A stretch of DNA of 64,000 bases. It comes from Cordilura impudica. Taxonomy: Eukaryota; Arthropoda; Insecta; Diptera; Scathophagidae. Position numbers and translations under genes: made by a program. Every line of letters starts with the position of its first letter. Position 1 is the stretch's first letter. Location: assembly GCA_963682025.1 (NCBI GenBank), contig OY821517.1, forward strand, positions 297,338,844 to 297,402,843, given 5' to 3'. Positions 1 through 10,853 of this stretch are shown piece after piece. The notes under the pieces were generated by a model, which saw only the letters and a program-made list of their open reading frames with translations, had not been told where the DNA came from and searched no databases.

Positions 1-395
1 AGAGAAATGCGTTGAAAAATAAAAATTTGCATACCGAACAAATATACCAAAAAGCAGAAAATGAATTGTATATAAAAAGAGGGCGTAAAAGTAGGCGTGG
101 TCGATAAAAAGTATATGGCGACCTTAGCTGGAGTACAGGGATCGTGTGCACCGAATTTCAGAGAAATCTGTTAACAAATAAAAATTTGTATAGTGAACAA
201 ATATGAATAAAACAGAAAATGAATTTTACATAAAAAGTGGGCGTAAAAGTAGGCGTGGCCGGTGAAAAGTATATGGCGACCTTTCCTGAGGTATAGAGAT
301 CGTATGTACAAAATTTCAGGAAAATCCGTTGAAAAATAAAAATTTGTATAGCGGTCAAACAAACAAACAAACAAACAAACAAACAAACAAACAGA
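1..395 (+). repeat. Tandem array S1 (about 159-bp monomer), right end
   Basis: Two to three monomers carrying the core GTGGGCGTAAAAGTAGGCG, followed by a (CAAA)n run near 356-392 and a TATATATAGA-type end. The same monomer recurs near 14955, 19130 and 28815. Short open frames rich in Phe, Val, Cys and Leu on the minus strand come from the CAAA run and are not genes. The array is cut by the window start. Confidence 0.85.
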
Positions 396-884
396 AAATG
401 AATTTTATATATATAGATATACATATATAAAAACACCATTTTCTAAGGTTTCTTCTTACAAAATCTTGTCCATTCGTTAATGATCTTTGAGCTTTGAAAA
501 AAAAAAAAATTTCGCGCATGTAAAATAAAATATTAATTTCAAAATAAATTTGTTTGTTATTCTAAACAGCTGTTTTCATAAGACCTGAGTGTGATGCTGT
601 AAATGGCCCAATTATGCAGAAATAATGTCGGTACGAGTTTATGACAGTCCGATGAATTTCATCGGATTTTTATTTCGAAAAATCATACGACTGAGTGGTA
701 TCGTGTAAATGGGCCTTAATTAGAAAAAGTTTATAATGAAACAATCTATTCAATTATAACATAACAATTATCACAATGTTCAATAAATCGCTGATGAAGG
801 CCAGACACCGGTCCGATTAAGACTACAGCGTAGTTATGAATTTTTTAAATATGTGCTTTCTTATTCTCTTACGCACCATTGAAA
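396..884. other. No gene seen; one half of a dispersed direct repeat
   Basis: AT-rich DNA without a credible coding frame. Positions 424-521 are repeated in the same orientation, with some changes, at about 5901-6000. It is probably an old dispersed repeat. Confidence 0.5.
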
Positions 885-1300
885 ACAAAAATATATTTAT
901 ATTTGCAACCTGTGCTGTGTTTACAAAGCTTACATGTTTACAAAGGTAGACAGGCGGATGAACGGACATCGATAGTTTGAATCAGAAAGTGATTCTGGGT
1001 CGATCGCTATAATAAAATTTGGATCTTTGTTAAATATTATGGTGGTTATATTACAAACATGAGCACCAGTTCATTACACCCTCATCACATAGTGGTATAG
1101 CGCATAATAAATAACATCAGATATACAATTTTTCATATAGGCAAGCCACAAAATAATATCAATACCATTAAAATTAGGTTTTCCTTATTTTCTATATGCA
1201 GTTATTGCCTCAGTAAAGATGGATGCAAGACGCTCTCTCGATACGCATGGTATAGTATATCTTATGATTAGTCGAACTATATTTTTCATACTGTTTTTTT
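885..1300 (-). repeat. Decayed Helentron-like (mini-me type) repeat
   Basis: Positions 885-1110 match the 5' half of the family in reverse (CAGAAAGTGATTCTG and CACATAGTGGTATAG are recognisable). Positions 1120-1300 match a 3' part in forward orientation (ACGCATGGTATAG). Heavily diverged, with the palindromic 3' end almost lost. Confidence 0.6.
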
Positions 1301-2460
1301 TTTGCTAATTTTTTTGTCAATAACACAGTGCAACAGTCAAAAAACAACCAAGCTACACTATGCGGAATCGATAGTGCTGATAAGTGATAAGTTGAGTAAA
1401 CTCCTAGCTGCGTCTGTATAAGTTAGAAGCACTTTTTTTTTGACCCTAAAGTTTTTGAAATTGGGTGTGACCACCAAACAGCTCATTCAGTTTTGGTGAT
1501 AGCCGTAAGCTGTATTCGGCAAAGTTGGAGCTGACAGTCTGCTGAAGAAATTTTTTTTCCAAAGGTTTTCAAAAAACTCATGTTTTCCGGTAGTTTTTCT
1601 TAAAAAGCTTTTTAGAAAAAGCGTATTTTTTTACTTTTTCTAGTACAATTTTGAAATAATTAGGATTTTTTGCATATTCTCTTGGCAAAAAATTAAGCAC
1701 TTCAAATACCCAGCAACTCTAATGAACAAGGTTTTACAATCTGAACACATCTACACGCTCCAAATGGCCCCAGATGTGCATGTTTAAAAAAAAATCCCTT
1801 CTGGTTTCTTTCTTCATAAGGGTGTGTCTAATTTTATTTATTTCAAAATTTCAGAAAGCTTGAGGTCGGTTTTTATAGATTTTGGGCTGAAAAATCCGAA
1901 AGTTAACTTAATTTGCCGTTAAAATTACGGTTAGTTATCCGGGTTTGGGTTCAAATTTCTAAAAATGAGGTTATATGGGATTTTCGAGTTTCTTTGTACA
2001 AAAACCGCAATTGTGCCATTTCACCGCAATATTTCGGTAAATGTTCCCACAAAAAGTGTTTGCAATAAAAACGTATTTTCAAATTGCCCTAGGTTATCAA
2101 AATCAGTCAAAGCCTGTAGAAGATATGATGAGCTGAAGTCTGAACCTGAATTTTTCATACAATTTTTTTTCATTGTTACCATTTTCTGAATCAGAGAAAG
2201 AAATAAAAAATTAATTTTGCACAAGCAAAGTTTTTGAGAACAAAACTCAGAAGCTTTGCAGTGAAGTCATATAAATGGCTTATCTGATAGCAAAGCTTTG
2301 TTTTGATCAATTCTCTCTTCTCTATGTCTTTTCGAAGTTAACACGTGAAAGAAAGAAGCCAAGTGTTTAAATCAAAATAAAAAAAATCAAAACAAACAAA
2401 TTTTTAATCGAACAACTTTTCTGCAAACAAAATTTGCATAAATAAATTTTATAAAAAAAG
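1301..2460. other. No gene seen
   Basis: AT-rich, many homopolymer runs, only short unconvincing open frames on both strands. It lies directly upstream of the relic at 2465 and could hold its promoter or terminal sequence, but no terminal repeat or motif was recognised. Confidence 0.4.
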
Positions 2461-2464
2461 CAAA

Positions 2465-4023
2465 ATGAACAAGTACAAAGGAAACATTAACAATTGTTGC
2501 TATGTGTGCGGAAAATTTATTAAAAGAATAGACGCGCAAATGATACAAAAAAATTCTTGCGGTCTCAGTAAAGATTTTAAAAAAGCATACATAAAATGCT
2601 ATAAAAAAGCATTATCGAAAAAAAAAAATGGGCACCGAATTCAATGTGTCTGTCATTTGGACAAATTCGGGACGGAAACATAATCCCGAGGATTGTGCTT
2701 GCAAAAATACAGTGTGGGGCATGAATGCCAGAAAAGCAAAAAAATTTTAGTACCAGGCGGTTCCAAGTGTTCAGTTGCCGAAAGCGCGTTCAGTGGAATG
2801 TAACTTGGAACGTATTTTAATATATTTTTAAACTTACTTCATTTGAATGAAAAAATATTTTTTTTCATAAAAGTTGACATTTTTATGGAATTGCCCCAAA
2901 AAAAAAAAAAATAAGTTTAAAAAAAATATTTAAATATAAAAATGTGTTTATTAATGAAGATTTTGTAAACAAAATTTTTACTTGAACTTGAAAAAAAAGA
3001 AACCATGAGTGGTCTTCATGAAAAATGTCATTTTTCAATTTCGGTAATTAAAGGCTAAACATTGTATTTGAGCTAAATATTGTATTCGAGTAGCAACAAA
3101 GTGTGCCATCAATTTTTTTTTGGATTTATATTTCATACATGTTATTTGGAATTTAAGTGTTTTTGTTAGCAACAGAAATTCATTTGGTGGATCTCTACAC
3201 AATAGCGTAGAGTTTAGACACAAAAGAAACGTATGGACAAATGGACCACATATTGAAGTCATAAGTGGCGAATTTGTTGTGACCTCAAAGTGGTGGCAAT
3301 GCTGAGTGGCTACACAAAATTCATGTGTTTTCATTGTAACTGAGATTCGCGCTTCAAAAGCAATCAAGACAAGAATCATTTTTGGAAAGATAGAGCGGAG
3401 GCTAAACTGGTGCGCTGGTGCCACGCGACAAGATTTTAATGCCACTACTACATATCAAGCTTGGGCTTGTCAAAAGCTTCATAAAGAGGTGTGCTGAACG
3501 GACCAGATTTTCGGAAACTCATCAAAGATGAACGATCGATGACATTTTTTTGACATTTTTTTGACATTTTGCTTGGAGTCTTTTAAAAAGAGTCATAAAA
3601 AGCTTTCTCGGGAAACATCGTTCCCACGACTATGAGCGATTATTGCGCGCTATGTTGGACGAATTTGAGGCGATTGACGTACGAATGTCTTTGAATATTC
3701 ATTTTCTTCACCACCATTTAAAGTTCTTCAGCCAACAACTTCCAAATGAATCCGATGAACAAGGCGAGCGGTTCCACCAAACTGCTTTACCATTTGAGTT
3801 CAGGTACAAAGTATGTCTGTATTCCTTTTTTTTTCTAAATCGTATTTTGTTTTATTTCAGATATAAAGGAAAGGGCCATCCAGATGCGGTCATGGCAGAA
3901 ATTTGCTGGCGCGCAAAACATTTATTTCAAGATCCAATCATTTATTTCAATGGCAACCGAGCCAATAGAATTATAAAAACAAGGCGAAAAACTGAGTGCT
4001 CACTACGAACTTTAATATTCAAA
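2465..4023 (+). pseudogene. Decayed gene of the arthropod SDEQGERFHQ repeat family
   Basis: Pieces of one protein family appear in order on the plus strand. An N-terminal Cys-containing start (2465-2680, CCYVCGKF) is followed by a stretch with LLHIKLGLVKSF (around 3440-3500). The C-terminal part (3643-4023) holds LNIHFLHHHLKFF and SDEQGERFHQ. Stops and frameshifts separate the pieces. In the last part a 57-bp intron (3804-3860) with GT and TTTCAG ends restores the frame from FEFR into YKGK. From general knowledge, proteins with HFLHSHL and SDEQGERFHQ are highly repeated in arthropod genomes and look transposon-associated; I know no established function. A second fragment lies at 55480-55672. 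Confident of the relic, not of any role. Confidence 0.65.
3804..3860 (+). other. Short GT-AG intron inside the SDEQGERFHQ relic
   Basis: Donor CAG/GTACAAAG and acceptor TTTATTTCAG/AT flank 57 bp. Removing it joins two parts that both match the family. The length is typical of fly introns. It shows that the relic came from DNA, not from a spliced retrocopy. Confidence 0.65.
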
Positions 4024-4084
4024 TGAATATTTTTATTAAACATTTATATTTTGTCAAAACGTTTTTTATATTTTTAAACTCTTT

Positions 4085-4350
4085 CTTTTAACTCGTACTG
4101 TCTATCTGTCTGAAGTGATTTAAAACCCATTATCCGATCTATCCGAAACTTGGTCGATAGGCTTGCTGTGAAAAAAGATTAACATAGTCACGCATAGTCA
4201 CGCACAGACACGGAGTGATTTAAACCCCATTTCCCCTCATCCGATCGCTCTGAAACTTTGTACATAGACTTATTGTGACCAAAGATTAATTTTTAAATAG
4301 TCACGCAAAGTCACGCACATTCACAGAGAGATTTAAAACTCTTATGAGGA
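4085..4350 (-). repeat. Tandem repeat with the GTGACTGTGCGTGAC motif
   Basis: About two units on the minus strand, carrying the GAAACTT(T/G)GT and CACTCCGTGAC-type cores. Related to the longer array at 31716-32290 and to 34600-34740. Confidence 0.6.
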
Positions 4351-4394
4351 AAGCAAGAGTTTTAATAAAAACTTTTTTTTTATGGGTAGATTAT

Positions 4395-4640
4395 TTTATG
4401 TGCTAAATCTATCAAAAAACAAAAATATTGCACAGATTTTTCTCAAATTTGGTTTGTATATATTTTTTCAAAATATAAGGATCGGTCCATTTTTCGATTT
4501 AGTCCCCATATAAGTATAGCATCCGATATGAACTTTTCCATATCTGCAGCCAAAAAAAAAAAAAATAATGCCACTCAAATTTAATTTATGCTTATTTTCT
4601 ATATCGAATTAGTTGGTCAATATGTCAAGATGTTTTTACA
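4395..4640 (+). repeat. Partial Helentron-like repeat (3' middle part)
   Basis: Shares GCATCCGATATGAAC and CATATCTGCAGCC with the complete copies. Both ends are missing. Confidence 0.6.
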
Positions 4641-6447
4641 ACTTTATGGTTGTTGCGTGCAGATTGGCAAGTATATGCAGCCAAGTTCACTTTAACTAGT
4701 TAGAGTATTGTATTAGTGAACCATTTTAGATAATATCTAAGTAAACATATGCAAACATTTTCAGTTCTATTCTATCAAAATAGAAGAAACTACCAAAAAT
4801 AAAGTGTATTTGAAAAGCTGAGACTATAGTAAAAATAAATGAAGAAATAACACCATTTGTATCTGCTTTTTTAGAAAATAAAAATAGTTTTCAAACGATA
4901 TAATCGATTATAGTCGGTTAACTACTTTCCCTACAATTTGATTTGAAAGAGGATATTTTTCAAAAAATTTTGCGACTTTTTCTAAAAGCTAAAAAATTTA
5001 ACTTTGCGGAGCTTTATCATCCAATATCTGTGCATCTTCTATCCTATACATTCATTGATTCTACTGTATGCTTCTATCAAATTTTTGATTTTTGCCACGC
5101 TATTTGGGGAAAGGCGCCACTGTGCGCCGTAAAGTAAAATTTGATATTAACTATTTACATCAAAAATGTTAGATTTTGGCACGGAATATAAAATCGCTTA
5201 TATCTTGAAACCAAAGAGTCTTGAGCATTGTAGAGCAAAAAAAAAGTTAGTTTCAAATGTGTACTAACAAATTTTAAAATAATTTCATCGCAATAACCTT
5301 AACATACGTATTCAGGATCTAGGCTTTCAACTGACATACTTCTCACTAATAAATTTAACGTCGATTGTTGTATACTAAACGAGTCACTGTTTGTTATTTC
5401 GAAAATACTAAAATAGCCTTTAATATGAGAAATGGTTACATATTTTTTTTTTTTTTTAAAGTATCAAATTAAGTATATAGTCTTTAGTTCCTGAAAGTAT
5501 ATCTCAAAATGTCACATATATATCATATTTTACTTTTAAAATTAATAAAAAAAATAAAGTGTTAATGATGATGATCTTTTCACTACTAGTCCTAAATTTA
5601 GCATTAAGGTTTTATTGCAGCTCGACTTATAAACAAAAATTTAGAGACATTTTTTATTAAAAATTTTTTTATAAACAAAATTTACATTAATTAATTAATT
5701 TAAAAGGAATGGTTGTTAAAGATCTATTCCAACGTAATTTTTCATTATTTGATTTCTGACATAAATGTAATTAAATTCGTAAACAAAATTTATCTAATTT
5801 TAAATTTTGTGTTTATATCTCAGGAACCATTATAAACTCACTCATTACATTTACCACAAGTGTAAAGAAGACAATCAGCAACAAATATATATTTAAAAAA
5901 ATATATATAAAAACACCATTTTCTAAGGTTTTCTCTTACAAAATCATATCTATTCGATAATGATTTTTGAGCTTTAAAAAAAAACAAATTTCGCACATGT
6001 CTTTGTAAAAGATATCCTAAGTTTATAGGTTAACAAATATTGAAGAAATTTAATTATTCTAGGCCATTTCATTGAATTATTTTTCGTTTCATCATATTTT
6101 AGAAGATTTATCTCTTCTTTAATTATGAATACAAGTACCTATATAACATTGAATAGCCAAATATGAGAAAGATATAGAAAGCAAAGAGATGGTAAAAATA
6201 TTTTTCAATTATCAATTTTCATAATCAAAGGAATTTTATATATTTCTAAGAAATTGTAATCGTATTTTGGCCATTTTTTGTTTTGTATCTGTTGTGTAAT
6301 GGAATTGTCACTTTTTCAAAAATTGTTTGGGTATTTAATTTCCTCCATTGAAATTGACCACAGCAAACTATTGGTTTTGTTGGCGTTGGCACACGCTAAC
6401 AAAGAAATACCCATTTATTTCACAAACGTGTGTGTACTTTTTTTTTT
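4641..6447. other. No gene seen
   Basis: AT-rich intergenic or decayed repeat DNA. Only short open frames occur (for example 4943-5137 and 6278-6520), with no recognisable domain. The second copy of the 424-521 direct repeat lies at 5901-6000. Confidence 0.4.
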
Positions 6448-7297
6448 TATACTCTATACCACTATGTGGTTTGGGTATAATGACTTTGTGCTGCTGTTTG
6501 TAACAACCAAAAATATTTGACCTAGACCCATCTTTTATTATATCGATCGAATCAGAATCACTTTCTGAGTTGATTTAACAATGTCCGTCCGTCCGTCCGT
6601 CCGTCTGTGTGTCCATGTAAAGCTTGTAATCAAACTGCAGGTCGCAAATATGAATGTATTTTGATGAAATTTGGTACATAAGCTTTTATCGGCCATGGGA
6701 TGAACGCTGTTGAAATTGGTGAGAATCGGTCCATGTTCAGACCTAGCCCCCATACAAATTACCCATATGAAATCGACATAAATTGCCATAAGATCCAAAT
6801 TGTCATATAGATCTTACTCAAATTGGGTTTGTATGCGTTCATTACATCCATTAATGAGTAGTCCAAAAATGATCCCTTTGACCCCATATAGAGCTGCTTC
6901 CCGATCTTCACTTAAATCTATTAAAAAACAAAAATATTGCACTGATTCTTCTCAAATTTTTATACCCTATACCACTATGTGGTTTGGGTATAATGACTTT
7001 GTGCTGCTGTTTGTAACAACCAAAAATATTTTTTGTATATATTTTTGCAAAATAAAAGAGACTTTACCAAACATGATCAGGATCGGTCCATTTTTGGACC
7101 AAGTCCCTATATAGATATAGCATCCGATATGAACTTTTTCATATCTGCAGCCAAAAAAATTAATAAAAATCCCACTCAAATTTGGTTTTTGCTTATTTTC
7201 TATGTCCAGTTAGTTGGGCCTAAGAGATAGGGTCTCTAAACGCATGGTATAGGGTATCGTATAGTCGGCCTAGACCGACTATAATTTTCTTACTTGT
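6448..7297 (+). mobile_element. Helentron-like non-autonomous element, copy A
   Basis: Starts near ATACTCTATACCACTATG and ends in the palindrome GTCGGCCTAGACCGAC (one mismatch) followed by ATAATTTTCTTACTTG. A (GTCC)n block lies near 6582-6609. Just inside the 3' end, CATGGTATAGGGTAT is the inverse of the 5' end. A (GTCY)n block, subterminal inverted repeats and a 3' hairpin are what the mini-me/DINE-1 class (non-autonomous Helentrons) shows; the assignment is inference from structure. The first 70 bp are repeated internally at 6960-7031. No protein is encoded. Confidence 0.75.
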
Positions 7298-7969
7298 TTG
7301 TAGTTCAAATTTTACAGTTATCGTTGTATTAGTTCTTCTATCGCTACTAACTATTTTCAAATATATTACGTATGGCACCTTTTATATGACCATGCCGTAA
7401 CGACGCATGTATGTGCGTAGTTCGTGTAAATATTTGTTTGTCCGTCTGTTTGTTCTTTTCATATAACAATTTTCATATAACAATTTATCTAATGTTTTTC
7501 AATTAAATTGTTTTCCAACGAAAAATGTCTTTTTTCTGTTGTGTTTTCTATGCTGTTGCCTTTTTGTTCCGAAAACAAAACTACTTCACTTAATTGAATT
7601 TTATTTAAACATTTTCATCATGTAGTTTTTGACCCTGCAAAGAAAACATCAAATAACATTATTTAGCAATTGTATTGGAAAATGTTATTTTATTGTAATG
7701 TATTTTATAAACGCATTTTTGAAAGCATATAAGCAGATGATAAGACTAAACAAGTATTGGAGTACTTTTATAATTAAAAAAAAAAATGTATTACGGAAAA
7801 TTGTATAAATTTGTTTAATGGATTTGAACAAATAATTTTGCTAAGGTTAATCGCAACGCTATATATTGGGCGCAAATACAACAAAACTGGCAATTAATTA
7901 TTTATTGCTTTAATTAATTTAGGATTTTGAAAGGCCACAACACAATGAGGTTATATATGCCATACATTA
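7298..7969. other. No gene seen
   Basis: AT-rich stretch between the Helentron copy and the old piggyBac. No coding or structural signal recognised. Confidence 0.4.
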
Positions 7970-8309
7970 TTAACCCTCTACCGCATACAACGCCAAATAT
8001 GGTTTCGAACTTTTATTGGATTGTATTTTTATAAAATCGGGACTTAATCAATAGAAAATAATATTCTTGATTTTCTTTGCTTTGTTTTCTACTGAAATAT
8101 AAAGCTAAGTATTTTCAATGTATGTTTTAACAATTGTTTCCGTTATTTTTTTTAAGTGCTTCAAGTGTGTGAACAAAATTAAATTTTGAAGTAATTTTTG
8201 TGCAATTTACATAAAATACAATAACAAAAATATAACAAAAAATATTTTCGGATAGAAAATGAAGTTCTTTTTCAAATAGTAAATAATTAACTTACATACA
8301 TACTATTAC

Positions 8310-8446
8310 TAATGGTCATTTAAGTGATGATGACCATATTTATGATACTGACGGCGAATATTTTAAAAGCCAACCACGTGGTCATGAACATATTTGTATA
8401 CCGGAGACCGATGACACTGATTTCTCAGATGGCTGCGATAGAACTA
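8310..8446 (+). pseudogene. N-terminal part of the old piggyBac transposase
   Basis: A short open stretch rich in Asp and Glu (LSDDDHIYDTDGEYF, later ETDDTDFSDG) runs straight to the TTAA where the younger element inserted. Acidic N termini are common in piggyBac transposases. It resumes at 10854. Confidence 0.55.
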
Positions 8447-8581
8447 TTAACCCATTAGTGGACGAAGTTCCCTGGTCACCTTTCTTACATAATTTTCACC
8501 AATTATTAATAAAAATTATCTGATTAATTAATTTTAAAACCAATTTATTAAAAAAAACTTATAGTTTTGGAGTTATGGACC

Positions 8582-8597
8582 GTCCCTTATAAGGGAC
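8582..8597. repeat. Palindrome near the left end of the young piggyBac
   Basis: GTCCCTTATAAGGGAC, a perfect 16-bp palindrome that overlaps the transposase stop codon. Near-copies occur at 10466-10482 and 10817-10836. The left and right copies are both followed by CTGC(A/G)CACTA. It may be a subterminal transposase-binding repeat (inference). Confidence 0.6.
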
Positions 8598-10681
8598 ACT
8601 GCACACTAGGTACACTAGGCGTATGATAAATTTTATAACATTCTTTAGGGTGAAGCCCTTTTTCACATTTGTTGCAAATAAAGTTTGTTTTTTTTCCGCA
8701 ATGTCCACATCGCTTATCTGTTTTCGAATATTCAATAAGATGGTTTCTGCCATCATATCGCGTATCTGTCGTCACATTGTTAGTGCGCGAACCTCTTATA
8801 GATGGGGTACCATACGTTTCGAGGTAGGATGTAGCAATATTTCGGCGAAAAATAAGAAGAGACGCACATGTCGGATCATTGGGATGTAGCTTCTTCATCA
8901 GCAGCCATGAATTAACAACTGAGGCATCAAGAAGATATGCAAATATTGGCCACCACCATTTCTTTTGTCTGATTCGCGAGCGGTAGACTGCAACTAGTTG
9001 ATCCATCTTATCCACGCCTCCCATGCCCATATTATAATGATGAAACACTTTTGGTTGGGAAATACTTACGGCACCCCGTCCTTTAACGAATCGTTTGCAC
9101 GATCCCATTTCATTCACATCAAAATTGGTCGCAATTGTGACAACATTGTTATCCTTCCATCGTGTCAGCAATATTTTTCCATTATTTGTAAATCTATGAT
9201 CTACAGATCCCCTTTCTTCTTTTTTCATTGCCGGGATTGAGTGAAGAGGACATTTTTCTGTTCGCCCTTCTCGTATCGTTCCAGAGGTACATATTCCGAT
9301 GGATGACAAGTGTCGCAGTAATTTAACGGAGGTAAAATAATTGTCTATAAATAACTGAAATACATAAAATTAGTTTTGTGTTTTAAATGGGTATACTTTG
9401 GTTATATTACCTTGAATCCTTTATTAGATGGAACATTAGCTTTTGAGAGGAGGTCAAGCACTTTATCACCACCTACACCAAATCCTTTGGGAGTAGACTC
9501 TGCAGTTTTTCCCATATATATGTCAAATTGGATCATAAAACCGTTAGCTGAATTTAACGCCCAGTTTTTAAACCCAAATCGGATTGGTTTCCCCCGAATA
9601 TATTGCTTGGCATAATGCTTGCCATAATACGGGATCATGCTTTCATCGATTGACAAAGTTTCATCAATCCCACCGTGTCGCAGATATGATGCATTTAGGT
9701 GATTTATAAGTGGTCTCATTTTGTAAAGGCGATCCATATCATCGATTTGAAGGTTGTCATTCAAATGAAAATTATTTAGTATTTGTTCAAACCTCTTCAT
9801 TCTCATGCTGTTACAGAGCAGTTTGGGACAGTCAGGTTTGTTTGACCAATACATTCTTTTACTGGGATACTTGGCGTATCCAGACATGAGCATACCTCCT
9901 AAAAATACTTTAATCTCGTCCAATGTTACTTGTAAATTTACATTCTTTTGGAGTCCATACAAGTTTGTTTGCTCCACAAAATGTCTTAAAATATCTTCGG
10001 AGAAAAATAATTCAAAAAATTCTGTCGGGGTTTTGCATAACTGAGCCTCAGCACTTGGTGGAATAATTGTACATTCCGTATTTATATTATATAATGGTTC
10101 AACTTTTCGCCAACAATTTGAACTCGTGTTTGTATGTCTGTTTGATCCACAGGAGATGCGCATTACTTTCTCTAGGGGTTCATCATCACTGTCATCCCAT
10201 TCACTATCTTCCTGTACAACTTCACATTCTGTAGATAATAATTTTGGACCGAGATGATTAAGATTTGCCTTATGCTCATCATCGCTTTCATCGGTATCTT
10301 GATCAGTATCGGCTCCATCTATTGGTGGAATTGTGTAAATTTCAACACCATTCAACTCATTGTCGTCAAGGGCTTCCAGTTCATTCAATATTTCAGAAAC
10401 TGTAAGTCTATATATAAAAAAAATATTTACTAAATCGTCGCATCACAATTGTACTACGGACGCAGTGTCCCTTTTAGGGGACGTTGCAATCAAAGTCACT
10501 ATATGCACGAGTTATAACATTTTGTTATAATTTTTTTACATCAATAGAATCAACACACTTATTTTCAAATAACAACACACAAAAAATAACAAATATTCAC
10601 ATAATATTTAATATATTCCAATTTTACTTACCCAGCTCGAGATTTTTGTTTTTTCACAAATTGGTTTTCCATATTTTGCAT
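8587..10681 (-). CDS. piggyBac transposase, three exons, apparently intact
   Basis: DDD-type cut-and-paste transposase that excises and inserts at TTAA in the nucleus. My model: exon 1 10681-10632 (ATG at 10681, donor GG/GTAAGT), exon 2 10407-9411 (acceptor ATATATAG/AC, donor AAG/GTAATA), exon 3 9354-8587 (acceptor TATTTCAG). The introns are 224 and 56 bp. Together this is 1815 nt, 604 residues plus stop, near the usual family length. Acidic N-terminal region about residues 24-95; catalytic Asp near 271 (LSIDESMIPYYGK), 353 (FIDNYFTS) and 464 (GGVDKMDQL); C-terminal Cys/His cluster from about 575 (CGHCGKK, CNKCEKGLH). No stop or frameshift is seen. Exon 1 rests only on splice signals and frame. 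The stop lies inside a GTCCCTTATAAGGGAC palindrome. Confidence 0.88.
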
Positions 10682-10816
10682 AAAACACAACACACAAATC
10701 AAAAAAATTGAAACAAATGAAATAAATCATGCTTCGTTGGAATGTCAGTAACGACATAGCCTACTTGTTATTTAAAAATTAAAATTTTTGAAAGTGCTAC
10801 AGTAGAAAATTCGAGA

Positions 10817-10836
10817 GTCCCTTTTAAGGGACTCTG
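10817..10836. repeat. Palindrome next to the right end of the young piggyBac
   Basis: GTCCCTTTTAAGGGAC (nearly palindromic), 4 bp from the inverted terminal repeat. A third, weaker copy (GTCCCTTTTAGGGGAC) is at 10466-10482, just upstream of exon 2. Confidence 0.6.
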
Positions 10837-10853
10837 CGCACTAATGGGTTAAT

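Larger units (their letters stand above)
8447..10853 (-). mobile_element. Young piggyBac element, apparently complete
   Basis: TTAA at 8447-8450 and 10850-10853 flank perfect 10-bp inverted ends, CCCATTAGTG and CACTAATGGG. The 2.4 kb inside holds an apparently intact three-exon transposase on the minus strand. Three copies of a GTCCCTTTTAAGGGAC-like palindrome sit near the two ends and upstream of exon 2. The flanking DNA is a second, older piggyBac, so this is a piggyBac-into-piggyBac insertion. Confidence 0.9.

Noticed and set aside
158..439. Open frames rich in Phe/Val/Cys/Leu on the minus strand, also near 20064-20333 and 29933-30161
   Set aside because: They are translations of (CAAA)n and S1 monomers.
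2021..2224. Short open frames on both strands around 1965-2224
   Set aside because: Mutually overlapping, AT-driven, no motif.
6538..6798. Open frames with HRRTDGRTD inside Helentron-like copies
   Set aside because: They translate the (GTCC)n block and conserved non-coding parts; the same frame recurs in every copy, including broken ones.
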